Shown: positions 45,976 to 54,760, counted from the first letter of the stretch. The stretch: DNA of 64,000 bases from Mycolicibacterium brumae (GCF_025215495.1 NZ_CP104302.1:1798001-1862000); one strand, 5' to 3'. Notes: generated by a model from the letters alone, not told the origin. Made by a program: numbers and translations.

Positions 45976-46581
45976 GTGTCTTTGACCACGGTGCTGTGTT
46001 TCGGAGGGCGCCCGGTACCCCGTGCGCTGGCCGCGATTCCACGTGCGGACATCACCGAACCGGCCGACGTGGATGCGGCGACCGTCGGAGTGTCGCGGGC
46101 GGTGGTGCTGGGCACCGAGGCCGATCTGGCGACGGTGCTGACGCGGTTGTTGCGGGCCGACCGCCTGGCGGTGGAGGTGGCGCACCTGCCGGGATCCCGC
46201 GGTGCGCGGCGCGCGTTACGCGCTGGGGCACAACGTGTTCCGCTGATCCGTGACGAAACCGGAACGGTGCTGGTGCGACGCGCCCTGTGGCGTCCGGCGC
46301 CCGAGGGCCGCCTCCTGGAAGGAGAGGGCATCGTCGATGACACCGTGCTCTTCGACGGTGCGGTGGCAGGGGTAGCGGTGGAGCCCACTCACACCATGCC
46401 CGGGTTGCGGGCGCGGGTGCTGGGCTCCGGATGGCGCTCGGGGCCGTGGGTCAGCGGCCGTGCGGCCCAGCTGGGTACGCCGGCGGCGGTGGTGGTGCGT
46501 GACGGCGTGGCGGCCCCCCGACCGGTGCGCCGCTCGACGTTCTACCGGCACATCGAAGGCTGGTTGAGGGTCACGGTGTGA
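45976..46581 (+). CDS. Conserved mycobacterial protein (Rv0358-like)
   Basis: A 201-residue protein of unknown function found between purA and the M50 protease gene, as Rv0358 is in M. tuberculosis. It has an alpha/beta pattern (TTVLCFGGRPVPRALAAIPR, AVVLGTEADLATVLTRLLRAD) and a basic C-terminus (RRSTFYRHIEGWLRVTV). GTG 45976 with GACGGGAG upstream is the likely start. Confidence 0.75.
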   Translation: MSLTTVLCFGGRPVPRALAAIPRADITEPADVDAATVGVSRAVVLGTEADLATVLTRLLRADRLAVEVAHLPGSRGARRALRAGAQRVPLIRDETGTVLVRRALWRPAPEGRLLEGEGIVDDTVLFDGAVAGVAVEPTHTMPGLRARVLGSGWRSGPWVSGRAAQLGTPAAVVVRDGVAAPRPVRRSTFYRHIEGWLRVTV

Positions 46582-46601
46582 GCCGCCGGTAACGTCGAAA
46601 C

Positions 46602-47381
46602 GTGAGTCTTCGTCCCCTCGGGCAGTCGGTCCGGCCCAGCCCGGTGTTCCTCGTGATCGTCGCGTCGACGGTTCTCGGTGGGGTGCTGGCCTGGCTTGCC
46701 GCCGAATCGGTCACCGTGCTGGCCTACGCCGGGGTCTTCGTGTTCGTCATCGCAGGCTGGGTGTTGTCGCTGAGCCTGCACGAATTCGGGCACGCCTACA
46801 CGGCCTGGCGGTTCGGCGACCACGACGTCGCGGTGCGCGGCTACCTGACCCTCAATCCGCTGAAGTACTCGAGCCCCCTGCTGTCGCTGGGCCTGCCGCT
46901 GCTGTTCATCGCGCTCGGCGGGATCGGCCTGCCGGGCGGCGCGGTGTACGTCCAGACCGCGCGGATGACCCCACGTCAGCGCACCGTGGTAAGCCTGGCC
47001 GGGCCGTTGGCCAACCTGGTGCTGGCGGTGCTGCTGCTGACCTGCGCCCGGCTGTTCTACGACGCCGCACACGGGGTGTTCTGGGCCGGCGTGGCGTTCC
47101 TCGGCTTCCTGCAGGTGACGGCGTTGTTGCTGAACCTGTTGCCGATCCCGGGGCTGGATGGCTACGGAGCACTCGAGCCACACCTGAGCTACGACACCCA
47201 GCGCGCGCTGGACCGGTTCAAACCGTGGGGCTTCATGATCCTGCTGCTCCTGCTGATCGCTCCGCAGCTCAATCAGTGGTTTTTCGGGGGCGTCTACTGG
47301 CTCTACGAGTTGTCCGGGGTGCCGGCGTACCTGTCGTCCGTCGGTGGTCAGCTGACCCGGTTCTGGTCGGCCTGGCTGTAG
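46602..47381 (+). CDS. Site-2-protease-type M50 metalloprotease (Rv0359-like)
   Basis: A 259-residue integral membrane zinc protease. The catalytic HExxH is SLHEFGHAYTAW in a hydrophobic helix, and the second zinc-ligand motif is LLPIPGLDGYGAL. About six membrane helices. It would cut substrates within the membrane, such as anti-sigma factors or other type-II proteins. It starts 20 bp after the conserved gene, so they are probably co-transcribed. Confidence 0.92.
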   Translation: MSLRPLGQSVRPSPVFLVIVASTVLGGVLAWLAAESVTVLAYAGVFVFVIAGWVLSLSLHEFGHAYTAWRFGDHDVAVRGYLTLNPLKYSSPLLSLGLPLLFIALGGIGLPGGAVYVQTARMTPRQRTVVSLAGPLANLVLAVLLLTCARLFYDAAHGVFWAGVAFLGFLQVTALLLNLLPIPGLDGYGALEPHLSYDTQRALDRFKPWGFMILLLLLIAPQLNQWFFGGVYWLYELSGVPAYLSSVGGQLTRFWSAWL

Positions 47382-47496
47382 CCGGCTCCGGTGGTGCGCC
47401 AGGGCCGCATCAGACCCCTCGTCGGGCTCGCACGACCCCCTCTACCGTGCCGCCCTACCCGATGCCACCCCGGCGCACCGCCCGAAGCTGCAAATA

Positions 47497-47514
47497 ACAT
47501 ACAGCCCTGTATGT
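47497..47514. promoter_or_regulatory. 18-bp palindrome ACATACAG-CC-CTGTATGT
   Basis: A perfect palindrome in the gap between the convergent M50 and TetR genes, followed by AAGTGC. It shares the TGTATGTAAG half-site with the palindrome upstream of the TetR gene. No gene starts next to it here, so its target may have been lost or it may be a secondary TetR site. Confidence 0.5.
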
Positions 47515-47534
47515 AAGTGCGTCTACTCGACGGC

Positions 47535-48176
47535 TCAGTTGACGCTCTGGGCCAGCGCCCACTCGGCCACTTCGGGGTCCACGATGCGCCGCAGGTTCGC
47601 GCTGGCACGGTCCCAGCGCCGCCGGGCGCGGGTGGGGTCGGCGTCGACGAAGCTCGAGATCAGGATTCCGCGCAGCGCGTCCATCGCGGTGTAGACGAAG
47701 TCGGCCATCGACCGGTGAATGCCTTCGGGCGCGAACTCGGCGATGACCGAGATCAGCGTGGTGTTGGCCACCGACTCGAACTTCGCCACCTCCTGCCCCA
47801 GGGCGGAATCGGTGCGGCCGGCCACCCACAGTTCCACGATCGGGATGAAGATGGGCGCGCTGTGAATGTCCCAGAGCAGCTCCAGGATCGCGTCGATCAG
47901 GTCGCCGCCCGCGGCGAAGTCGAGCGAGAAGCGGGCCACCTCGGCCGAGATCCGTTTGGCCGTCAGGTGCTGCAGCGCGGCCAGCATCAGGTCGTCCTTC
48001 GACCCGAAGTGGTGCACCTGCGCCCCGCGGGTGACACCGGCCAGTTCGGCGACCCGCGGCGTGGTGGTGCCGGCGTAGCCGTAGCGCAGCAGGCATTCGA
48101 TGGTGGCGTCGAGCAGACGGGTCCGCGTCTCCGCGCTGCGCTCCTCCTGGCTGCGCCGCTTCGTCTGTCGGATCAC
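47535..48176 (-). CDS. TetR-family regulator
   Basis: A 213-residue regulator. The HTH region is RLLDATIECLLRYGYAGTTTPRVAELAGVTRGAQVHHFGSK; the C-terminal domain (SVIAEFAPEGIHRSMADFVY) is a typical TetR ligand domain. GTG 48176 is preferred, because the alternative ATG at 48191 lies inside the presumed operator palindrome. It probably represses its own gene through that site. Confidence 0.88.
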   Translation of the reverse strand: MIRQTKRRSQEERSAETRTRLLDATIECLLRYGYAGTTTPRVAELAGVTRGAQVHHFGSKDDLMLAALQHLTAKRISAEVARFSLDFAAGGDLIDAILELLWDIHSAPIFIPIVELWVAGRTDSALGQEVAKFESVANTTLISVIAEFAPEGIHRSMADFVYTAMDALRGILISSFVDADPTRARRRWDRASANLRRIVDPEVAEWALAQSVN

Positions 48177-48185
48177 CGCTTCAGG

Positions 48186-48203
48186 ATACATTTCGGAATG
48201 TAT
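48186..48203. promoter_or_regulatory. Palindromic operator ATACATT-TCGG-AATGTAT
   Basis: A perfect 7-bp-arm palindrome 10 bp upstream of the TetR start, followed by GTAAGCG. The TGTATGTAAG half-site recurs at the palindrome at 47497. The location fits TetR autoregulation. Confidence 0.6.
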
Positions 48204-48246
48204 GTAAGCGGGCCACGAAACAGGCCGGTAATCAGCGCCTTGCGAC

Positions 48247-48266
48247 ATATGCGGACATGCGCATAT
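48247..48266 (+). promoter_or_regulatory. Inverted repeat ATATGCG-N6-CGCATAT upstream of CDF gene
   Basis: A perfect 7-bp-arm inverted repeat ending 10 bp before the CDF start codon. The AT-flanked symmetric form resembles operators of ArsR/SmtB-type metal sensors, which often control CDF exporters. No such sensor gene is in the neighbourhood, so a regulator elsewhere would act. Confidence 0.5.
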
Positions 48267-48276
48267 ATTTCTGGTC

Positions 48277-50352
48277 ATGGGTGCCGGTCACGATCACAGC
48301 CACGGCGGCGACACGCGGGTGAGCCGCATGCTCATCGCCGCCGGCATTCTCACCACCTTCTTCGTCATCGAGCTGATCACGGCGCTGATGATCAACTCGA
48401 TCGCCCTGCTGGCCGACGCCGGCCACATGCTGACCGATCTGGTGGCGATGTTCATGGGGCTCACCGCGGTGCTGCTGGCGCGCCGGGGTTCAGCGTCGCC
48501 GGCACGCACGTACGGCTGGCACCGCGCCGAGGTGTTCACCGCCGTGGCCAACGCCGTGCTTCTGATGGGCGTCGCGGCCTTCATCCTCTACGAAGCGTTC
48601 GAACGGCTGGGCGGTGCGCCCGAGGTGCCGGGCGTCCCGCTGATCGTGGTGGCACTGGCCGGGCTGATCGCCAATGTCGTGGTGGTGCTCCTGCTGCGCG
48701 GCGACTCCGAGAAGAGCCTGGCCGTCAAGGGCGCCTACATGGAGGTGGTGGCCGACACCGTCGGCAGCATAGGGGTGCTGATCGCAGGCATCGTCACCGT
48801 CACCACCGGCTGGCCCTACGCCGATGTGGTCGTGGCCGTGTTCGTCGCACTGTGGGTGCTCCCCCGGGCGGTGGCACTGGCCCGCGCCGCCCTGCGCATC
48901 CTCTCGGAGAGCTCCCCCACCCATATCGACGTCGACGAGTTGCGGCGAGCCCTGCGCGACGTCCCCGGGGTCAGCCCGGTGTCGCTATACCGCAACCGGC
49001 CTCGCGCCGAACAACGCTGCGCAGATCTTCTCGCCGACCCCGCTCACCAGGACGTCCGGGCGCACGCTGACACCCTGGCCGCCCGGCTCGGATCCTATGT
49101 CCCGGGGGATGCCGCCGACCGTGAACTCGAGCGTCTCGGACTACCGCCACAGTCGAATGCTGCGGCGCTGCTGCTCTACCTGGCCGGGCCGTACCGCCAG
49201 CGGGGTGACTGGCTCGACAACGCCGCCACCAAGGGCCACGACACCGCGGCCGCGGCCACGACCGCACTGTTCCGCCGCCACCCCGGCCCAACACCGGCGC
49301 AACTGCACACCGCATTGACCGAAGCCGGCCTGTCCGAGGGGGCCGCGCTGCGCTACGTCGAGACACACCTGCAGCTGCGGCGTTTCGGTGATGTCGTGGT
49401 GCGGTGGAACGACCAGAGCGTCGCGAACATGTGCGAGGCCGTGCTGCACGCACTGGGCAAGCCGTCCACCGCCGCCACCATCTACGCTCACCTGGACTCG
49501 ACGGATACCTCCGCGAGCTATGTCCGTGAGGCGCTCTCCGACGATTACCGCTTCACCCGGTCCAGCCGCACCCTCTGGGCCCTGCGCGCGTGGAACATCC
49601 CCGAGTACCACGGGATCGCTGCTGCCCTCGGCTCCTACCTCGACGCCCAAGGAGGCCACGCCGACGTCGAGACCATCCTGAACGACTTCGCCGCCCGGTA
49701 TCCCGACGTGAGCCCCAAATCGATCATGCGCTACCTGGACAGCCTCGAGTTCATCGTTGATCTCGGCGTCGCCCGCCGCCGCACCACCGGCGACAACATT
49801 CCCCCGGTCGGGCCGCTCAATGCGGTTCGGGGCGTCTTCCGCAACGGAGACAACGAGATCCGATGCGTTCGCACCTGTACCGACGACTTGCTGCGCGGCT
49901 CGGGCCAAGCGATCCATACCGCTGTGGCGCAGGCGTTGGGCGTGACCCCCGGCGAGCACCGAACCTTGCACGGACCTCACGGCGACGTCCGTGTCCGCTG
50001 GAGGATGGCGTCCTCCAGCGGCGCCGACCTCAGCTCGCTGCGCGCCTACGCGCACGCGATCGGCGCGCGCCCCGGCGACACCCTCGTGCTCGCCTTCGGT
50101 ACCGACGCCGGCACCGTCGAGGTGCGCCGCGTCGATGCCGGTCCGGGCACAACACGACGGCTGGAGCAGATCCTCGGCCGAACGGTCGCCGACCGCGACG
50201 CAGAGCTGGCGGCAAGTCTGGACTGCGCACCCGAGGAAATCACGACCGTGCTGGCTCGACGCGGCGACCATGCTGTGCTCGGCGACCTTGTGGACGGCAT
50301 TACCGCTGTCGCCTCCCCGGACGGCGAGACAGCCAGTCAACCGTGGCCGTAG
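48277..50352 (+). CDS. CDF zinc/cobalt exporter fused in frame to tandem winged-helix protein
   Basis: A 691-residue chimera. Residues 1-about 232 are a cation diffusion facilitator: His-rich start GHDHSHGG, six membrane helices, metal-site LADAGHMLTDLVAMF and YMEVVADTVGSIGV. The normal cytoplasmic domain (expected after LRRALRDVPGV) is missing. From about residue 235 (GTG at 48979) an unrelated soluble protein continues. It includes at least three winged-helix-like units: PTPAQLHTALTEAGLSEGAA, PSTAATIYAHLDST, and DVETILNDFAARYPDVSPKS. Its end is rich in beta-strands. The second part probably belongs to the accessory island. The fusion may be real or a deletion join. Confidence 0.75.
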   Translation: MGAGHDHSHGGDTRVSRMLIAAGILTTFFVIELITALMINSIALLADAGHMLTDLVAMFMGLTAVLLARRGSASPARTYGWHRAEVFTAVANAVLLMGVAAFILYEAFERLGGAPEVPGVPLIVVALAGLIANVVVVLLLRGDSEKSLAVKGAYMEVVADTVGSIGVLIAGIVTVTTGWPYADVVVAVFVALWVLPRAVALARAALRILSESSPTHIDVDELRRALRDVPGVSPVSLYRNRPRAEQRCADLLADPAHQDVRAHADTLAARLGSYVPGDAADRELERLGLPPQSNAAALLLYLAGPYRQRGDWLDNAATKGHDTAAAATTALFRRHPGPTPAQLHTALTEAGLSEGAALRYVETHLQLRRFGDVVVRWNDQSVANMCEAVLHALGKPSTAATIYAHLDSTDTSASYVREALSDDYRFTRSSRTLWALRAWNIPEYHGIAAALGSYLDAQGGHADVETILNDFAARYPDVSPKSIMRYLDSLEFIVDLGVARRRTTGDNIPPVGPLNAVRGVFRNGDNEIRCVRTCTDDLLRGSGQAIHTAVAQALGVTPGEHRTLHGPHGDVRVRWRMASSSGADLSSLRAYAHAIGARPGDTLVLAFGTDAGTVEVRRVDAGPGTTRRLEQILGRTVADRDAELAASLDCAPEEITTVLARRGDHAVLGDLVDGITAVASPDGETASQPWP

Positions 50353-50658
50353 TCTCAACGCTGTGGGCAGTCCGGGTGGTCAACCCCTCGTCGACGAGAG
50401 CCCTGCTCCCGTCGCGAAGGCTTTCCTGAAGTCCATCGAGTACGGAGGCGAGTATTCGATCGGTTGTATAGGCGGCTCCGCCATAAGGCCATTCTGTGGT
50501 AGGCGCAGGCAACATCGCTACACAATCCATGGCTCGGCGACCCTCAGAACTCGCATCTGATCGTCAGGGCGATGATCTCCGGCGCGTTGGGTTGACAAAA
50601 TTTTGTCATATAACAAAGCTGGCAAACGTCGTGACCACGAACGTGGAGGCGCGGACTA
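50353..50658. promoter_or_regulatory. Island promoter region with AT-rich palindrome
   Basis: This 306-bp gap holds no convincing gene. At 50592-50607 lies a perfect 16-bp palindrome TGACAAAA-TTTTGTCA, very AT-rich for this genome. A second, overlapping inverted repeat TTTGT-N6-ACAAA follows at 50601-50616. It sits 43-67 bp before the SF1 helicase ATG and is the best candidate operator/promoter for the defence genes. No regulator is assigned. Confidence 0.5.
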
Positions 50659-53361
50659 ATGACCACGATCAGCGAACATATCCACGCCGTAGACGCGGCA
50701 ATCTGCGGGAACATCGATTCGCTCTCCGAGCAGCGAGATCTTCTGTCCCAGAACGTTCTTGCCCAGCTGCGCAACCTCATCGAAGGTGTCGCGATGCTGC
50801 TTCAATCCGGTAGCCCCGATGACGAGTTCCTCTACGCAGCGGTGGATTCTGCGCTCGCATTTGTCAGGTCGAAGGGGAATTTCAACTTCCTCGGAAAGTT
50901 TCACAAACTCACCCAAATTAGTACTTCGCACTACACCGTGGATGGCGATGCTTCCGAGCGGCTAATGCTGAAGTACTACGAGTATCTTCATCGCATCCGC
51001 AGCCTGGTCAGCGAGAACTGTAGTACTGACATACTCGCCAACTTGGAGTCCTTCCCGATCGATCTGGACCCCTCCCTGCGGGAGTATCACGAGAAGATCG
51101 CCGCAGCGATCGAGGACGTTCGGTCGAAGCCGCTAGACACGCGACCCGGCGTGCGCTACTACATCCATCGTACGAAGCCGTTCTTCGTGGACGGGCGCAT
51201 CTTCTACGAGGTGACCTTCTTCAAGGCGGTTAACAAGGTCAGCAAGTTTGACCGTGTAATCGCCTTCGCCGATATCGATTTGACCGACAAGTACTCGGCT
51301 TGGTTGACGTTGGAGAGCGCGTCAATCACCGTGCTGCATCAGGAGATGCCGATCACCATCATCCGTGACTGGCAGGTTTCAATCCGCCCGTGCGAGTTTG
51401 ACAACTTCGCGCGCCTGTTTGACATCGATACCAAGGTTCGAACGAACGGACCCGAATACCGCTACCTCATGAAGGGGCTTACCAGCGGACGAGGCTCATT
51501 GCTCGACTTGATGGACATGTCGGATGCAAAGTTCGCCGCGGCCAAGGAAGCGGCCACCGTGAGCGTCAGCAAGCCGCAAATCTTCCCGGCGCTTGACGAG
51601 GCACGGCGGATCATTCGGAGCAAGTCGCCAGGGCACAACCTAATTCGCTACCTCATGCTGAGGATGCACAATCAGATTCTGAAACCGCAGTACAACTGGG
51701 AGGGCTGCCAGCGACTGTCGGGGCTGAACCTGCAGTGGGGCTGCATCCCATTCGACGACATGCCGTTCTGTACATCACCGATTGCGCACAATCCTCGCTA
51801 CTGGGACCTTGCAGAGTGTCTTGATGCGACGGGGCGAAATCATGAACTGCTCGCACGACGGGTTAAGAACAACGTCGAACACCGAGCTGTCCTGTACACG
51901 CCCGTTGCTGAGTTAGAAGATCTCGGCGACGTTGGTGATCTGATGCGTACCTATAACCAACGGCTCTACTACAAGCACCGGGATGTCCGTGGACTGGAGC
52001 TGGATAAGGGACACGTCTTCATTCGGAAGTACGAAGACGACACTGTTGCCATCGTGAAGAAGCTTCAGGAGTTCGCTTCGTCGGGTATCGAGGGCTATAG
52101 CGATGCTGTCCAGCGTTGGCTTGACCACACGCCGCGGTTAATCGATGACGAGGCCAAGAAGGATGCTTTGAGGCGGCTCTTCATTCAGGCGAGGGTTGCC
52201 CTTGTCTACGGCGCTGCGGGTACCGGTAAGTCGACGATGGTCGACCACATCGCGAACTACTTTAACGACAAGACGAAACTGTTTCTGGCGCATACCAATC
52301 CGGCGGTTGACAACCTCAAGCGGAGGGTCACCGCTCAAGACTCGACGTTCCGGACGATCCGCAGTCAGACGTACCAAGGTGGCTCAGAATATGATCTGCT
52401 GGTCATCGATGAGTGCAGCACGGTCAGTAACGCCGATCTGATTAGCGTATTGGAGAATGTGACCGCGAAGCTGGTTGTCCTTGTTGGTGACGTCTACCAG
52501 ATCGAGGCGATTGAGTTTGGGAACTGGTTCAGCATCATCCGCTCCTTCATTCCGAGCGCGTCGGTCTTCGAACTTACGACGCCGTTTCGGACCAAGAACC
52601 CTGCGCTCCTCGGATTCTGGCAGAAGGTTCGTGACATCGACAACGACATTGCAGAGGTCATCGCACGCAACGGTTACTCGTCCGTACTCGACAAGACCCT
52701 GTTCGAGGCTCAGGGTGATGACGAGATCATCCTGTGCTTGAACTACGACGGCCTCTACGGCATCAACAACATCAACCGCTTTCTGCAAAGCAGCAACCCT
52801 GGCAGGGCCGTCCGGTGGGGGATTGCCACCTACAAGGTCGGTGATCCGGTGCTGTTCAATGAAACCGACCGCTTCAGGCCGGTGATCTACAACAACCTCA
52901 AGGGTCGAATCGCCGCAATTGAGCAGTTCGAGGACAGTGTGCAGTTCGATGTCGTACTCGACCGCGCCGTCTCGGAATTCGACGTTGATGGTGTGGAGCT
53001 GCAGTGGGTTGCTGATAGTACGGTGCGCTTCTCGGTCTATGACTACGACGTAAGCGATGACGACGATGACACGACGAACACGACGGTGCCATTCCAGGTC
53101 GCTTATGCTGTGTCAATCCACAAAGCACAGGGTCTCGAATACGACTCCGTCAAGGTCGTGATAACCGACGCCAACGAGGATGCCATCACCCACAACATCT
53201 TCTACACGGCCGTCACACGGGCACGCGAAAGCTTGCGCATCTTCTGGACACCAGAGACGCAGCAGGCGGTCCTTCGTGGGTTGAATCGAGATGTCAACAC
53301 GAAAGATGTTGTGCTTCTCTCGCGCCGTCGCGGCCTCACCCCAGTGCGTGCTACCCGGTGA
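50659..53361 (+). CDS. SF1 (RecD/Upf1-like) helicase with large unknown N-terminal domain
   Basis: A 900-residue protein. The C-terminal about 400 residues are a superfamily-1 helicase: Walker A VYGAAGTGKST at about 516, motif II LLVIDECSTVS at about 580, and late motifs VSIHKAQGLEYDSVKV (about 818) and FYTAVTRARESLRI (about 850). The N-terminal about 480 residues are unlike any domain I recognise: an alpha-helical start, a beta-rich YYIHRTKPFFVDGRIFYEVTFF, and NWEGCQRLSGLNLQWGCIPF with Cys. Base composition is lower in GC than the core. It converges on the Shedu gene with 11 bp between. Confidence 0.85.
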   Translation: MTTISEHIHAVDAAICGNIDSLSEQRDLLSQNVLAQLRNLIEGVAMLLQSGSPDDEFLYAAVDSALAFVRSKGNFNFLGKFHKLTQISTSHYTVDGDASERLMLKYYEYLHRIRSLVSENCSTDILANLESFPIDLDPSLREYHEKIAAAIEDVRSKPLDTRPGVRYYIHRTKPFFVDGRIFYEVTFFKAVNKVSKFDRVIAFADIDLTDKYSAWLTLESASITVLHQEMPITIIRDWQVSIRPCEFDNFARLFDIDTKVRTNGPEYRYLMKGLTSGRGSLLDLMDMSDAKFAAAKEAATVSVSKPQIFPALDEARRIIRSKSPGHNLIRYLMLRMHNQILKPQYNWEGCQRLSGLNLQWGCIPFDDMPFCTSPIAHNPRYWDLAECLDATGRNHELLARRVKNNVEHRAVLYTPVAELEDLGDVGDLMRTYNQRLYYKHRDVRGLELDKGHVFIRKYEDDTVAIVKKLQEFASSGIEGYSDAVQRWLDHTPRLIDDEAKKDALRRLFIQARVALVYGAAGTGKSTMVDHIANYFNDKTKLFLAHTNPAVDNLKRRVTAQDSTFRTIRSQTYQGGSEYDLLVIDECSTVSNADLISVLENVTAKLVVLVGDVYQIEAIEFGNWFSIIRSFIPSASVFELTTPFRTKNPALLGFWQKVRDIDNDIAEVIARNGYSSVLDKTLFEAQGDDEIILCLNYDGLYGINNINRFLQSSNPGRAVRWGIATYKVGDPVLFNETDRFRPVIYNNLKGRIAAIEQFEDSVQFDVVLDRAVSEFDVDGVELQWVADSTVRFSVYDYDVSDDDDDTTNTTVPFQVAYAVSIHKAQGLEYDSVKVVITDANEDAITHNIFYTAVTRARESLRIFWTPETQQAVLRGLNRDVNTKDVVLLSRRRGLTPVRATR

Positions 53362-53372
53362 TGCCGGGCGAC

Positions 53373-54581
53373 CTAGACGTCTTCGACGATGAAACGTGCT
53401 CGCTCGTACAGCTCGTCGAAGGTGATGATCTCGACTTCGTGTATTGAGTTGCGGTAGAGCTCGAAGGCCGAGGTCTTCTCCGGATTCGGGTTACCGTCGA
53501 CTGCGAGCTGTTCGAGGTTGCCGAGGACCACTACTTGCTTCGGTCGGATTGAGGACACCTGAATATCCGTTGGTGTCCCGTCATCTTCGTAAAGTCGGTG
53601 GATGTCCGTATTAATTTGGCGAATCGCCTTTGCTGCTGTTTTTTGAACCTGTGCGACCGCCCCGTTCAATTCGCGAGATGTCTGATACACATCTGGCTTT
53701 CTATACGCTTCCTTTTCGAGTAGTGGGGCGGCCGGCGTCTTAATTTCACCAAACACGAGACTGCTGATAAAACCTTTCGATCTCATCACAGCGTCGCTCC
53801 GCTTGCCGGCGCCGGTGAAGATGTTGGCTCCGGTAGTTATCTTCTCTAGTTTCTCGCCGTCGAGTGTTTCACATGCAATCAGAGATAGCCCGTAACCGAA
53901 TATCCATTGGTTGTTTTCAAAGAAATTCTGCCAGACACCTTCGTCGCCGGGCGGCTGCTTGCCCGGTTTCTGCAATTCGCGTCGTCGCTGCTCGAAGAAA
54001 TTCGGGTCCGTCAACAGCGATTTGAAGGTTGCCAGCTGCTTCTTGCGATTCGAGATGATGCCGATATCTCGCTCCGTGAGCGACTCGCCGACTGCCGCTT
54101 GCACCGCATCGAGGACGACCTGTCGGTCCTGGTTCTGGAGCAGCTGGGCGAGCAACGCGCTGTCACCTGTGACGACGCGAAACACCGAGTCAGGCAGCGA
54201 AATCCCTATGAACGACTGTATGAAGTCGATCAGCTTCCAGAAGTTGTCATGGCAGGAGTCGGTATCGACGGTCGCCTTGATGACAGTTGTAGTCGCGTCT
54301 GCATCGACTGTGTGGTCAGCCGTCTGCTTGCCGAACTTGGTCTTGTCCTTCTTCCAGAGGCGGATTCGTGGCGAGAAGCCGTTGTCCTTTTTGATCAGTG
54401 TGATCTGGCAGAGCGTGCTGACTCGGGGACGGTCCTCCAGCACGAAGTCGGTGATAAGCGTGTTCCGGTTCGTGTCGAAAAAATAGTGAAAACCACCGGC
54501 CTGCCCACTGTCGCGAATCTCCAGCGCGGTGAAGTCATCTCTCTCCATATTGAATTCGCTGCCCTGTGCAAATGCTGCCAT
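53373..54581 (-). CDS. sduA: Shedu-type (SduA, DUF4263) antiphage nuclease
   Basis: A 402-residue protein. The C-terminal DUF4263 PD-(D/E)xK nuclease domain has WQNFFENNQWIFGYGLSL (about 220-240), RSDAVMRSKGF with the catalytic Asp (about 261), VFGEIKTPAAPLL with the E-x-K (about 276), then ELNGAVAQVQ and a final KQVVVLGN strand. The N-terminal about 200 residues form a beta-rich domain plus helices, as in Shedu proteins that sense DNA ends. ATG 54581 has AGGAGG 7 nt upstream and a TATAAT -10 at 54599-54604. Shedu proteins act as single-gene antiphage nucleases. Confidence 0.88.
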   Translation of the reverse strand: MAAFAQGSEFNMERDDFTALEIRDSGQAGGFHYFFDTNRNTLITDFVLEDRPRVSTLCQITLIKKDNGFSPRIRLWKKDKTKFGKQTADHTVDADATTTVIKATVDTDSCHDNFWKLIDFIQSFIGISLPDSVFRVVTGDSALLAQLLQNQDRQVVLDAVQAAVGESLTERDIGIISNRKKQLATFKSLLTDPNFFEQRRRELQKPGKQPPGDEGVWQNFFENNQWIFGYGLSLIACETLDGEKLEKITTGANIFTGAGKRSDAVMRSKGFISSLVFGEIKTPAAPLLEKEAYRKPDVYQTSRELNGAVAQVQKTAAKAIRQINTDIHRLYEDDGTPTDIQVSSIRPKQVVVLGNLEQLAVDGNPNPEKTSAFELYRNSIHEVEIITFDELYERARFIVEDV

Positions 54582-54760
54582 TGAAACCTCCTGCCTTAAT
54601 TATACCTTTAATTCGTGAAGATTCGATGGGGATCGTCCTCGGTCCGCAGCGGTAAGGTCATTGTTCGAGCGGAGTTCGAACAGTCTACGGTGATGGCGCG
54701 TGTTAGAATTGTGACAAGCTTGCAGGATATATCTGAGGCGCGTAATAGCCAGAGGAAACG
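54582..54760. promoter_or_regulatory. Divergent promoter region, Shedu / caspase-helicase
   Basis: On the minus strand, TATAAT at 54599-54604 with AGGAGG further on serves the Shedu gene. An interrupted palindrome GTTCGA-N7-TCGAAC at 54663-54681 lies midway and could bind a common regulator. It contains the half-sites of the mycobacterial SOS box but in reversed order, so LexA control is unlikely. A plus-strand promoter is not obvious; AGAGGA at 54751-54756 is the ribosome site for the caspase-helicase gene. Confidence 0.5.

Noticed and set aside
48277..48992. Treating the CDF part as a normal, separately ending gene
   Set aside because: No stop codon occurs between the CDF helices and the winged-helix part; the frame is continuous to 50352.
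54663..54681. LexA/SOS box
   Set aside because: The mycobacterial box needs GAAC-N4-GTTC order; here the half-sites are reversed and the spacer is wrong.
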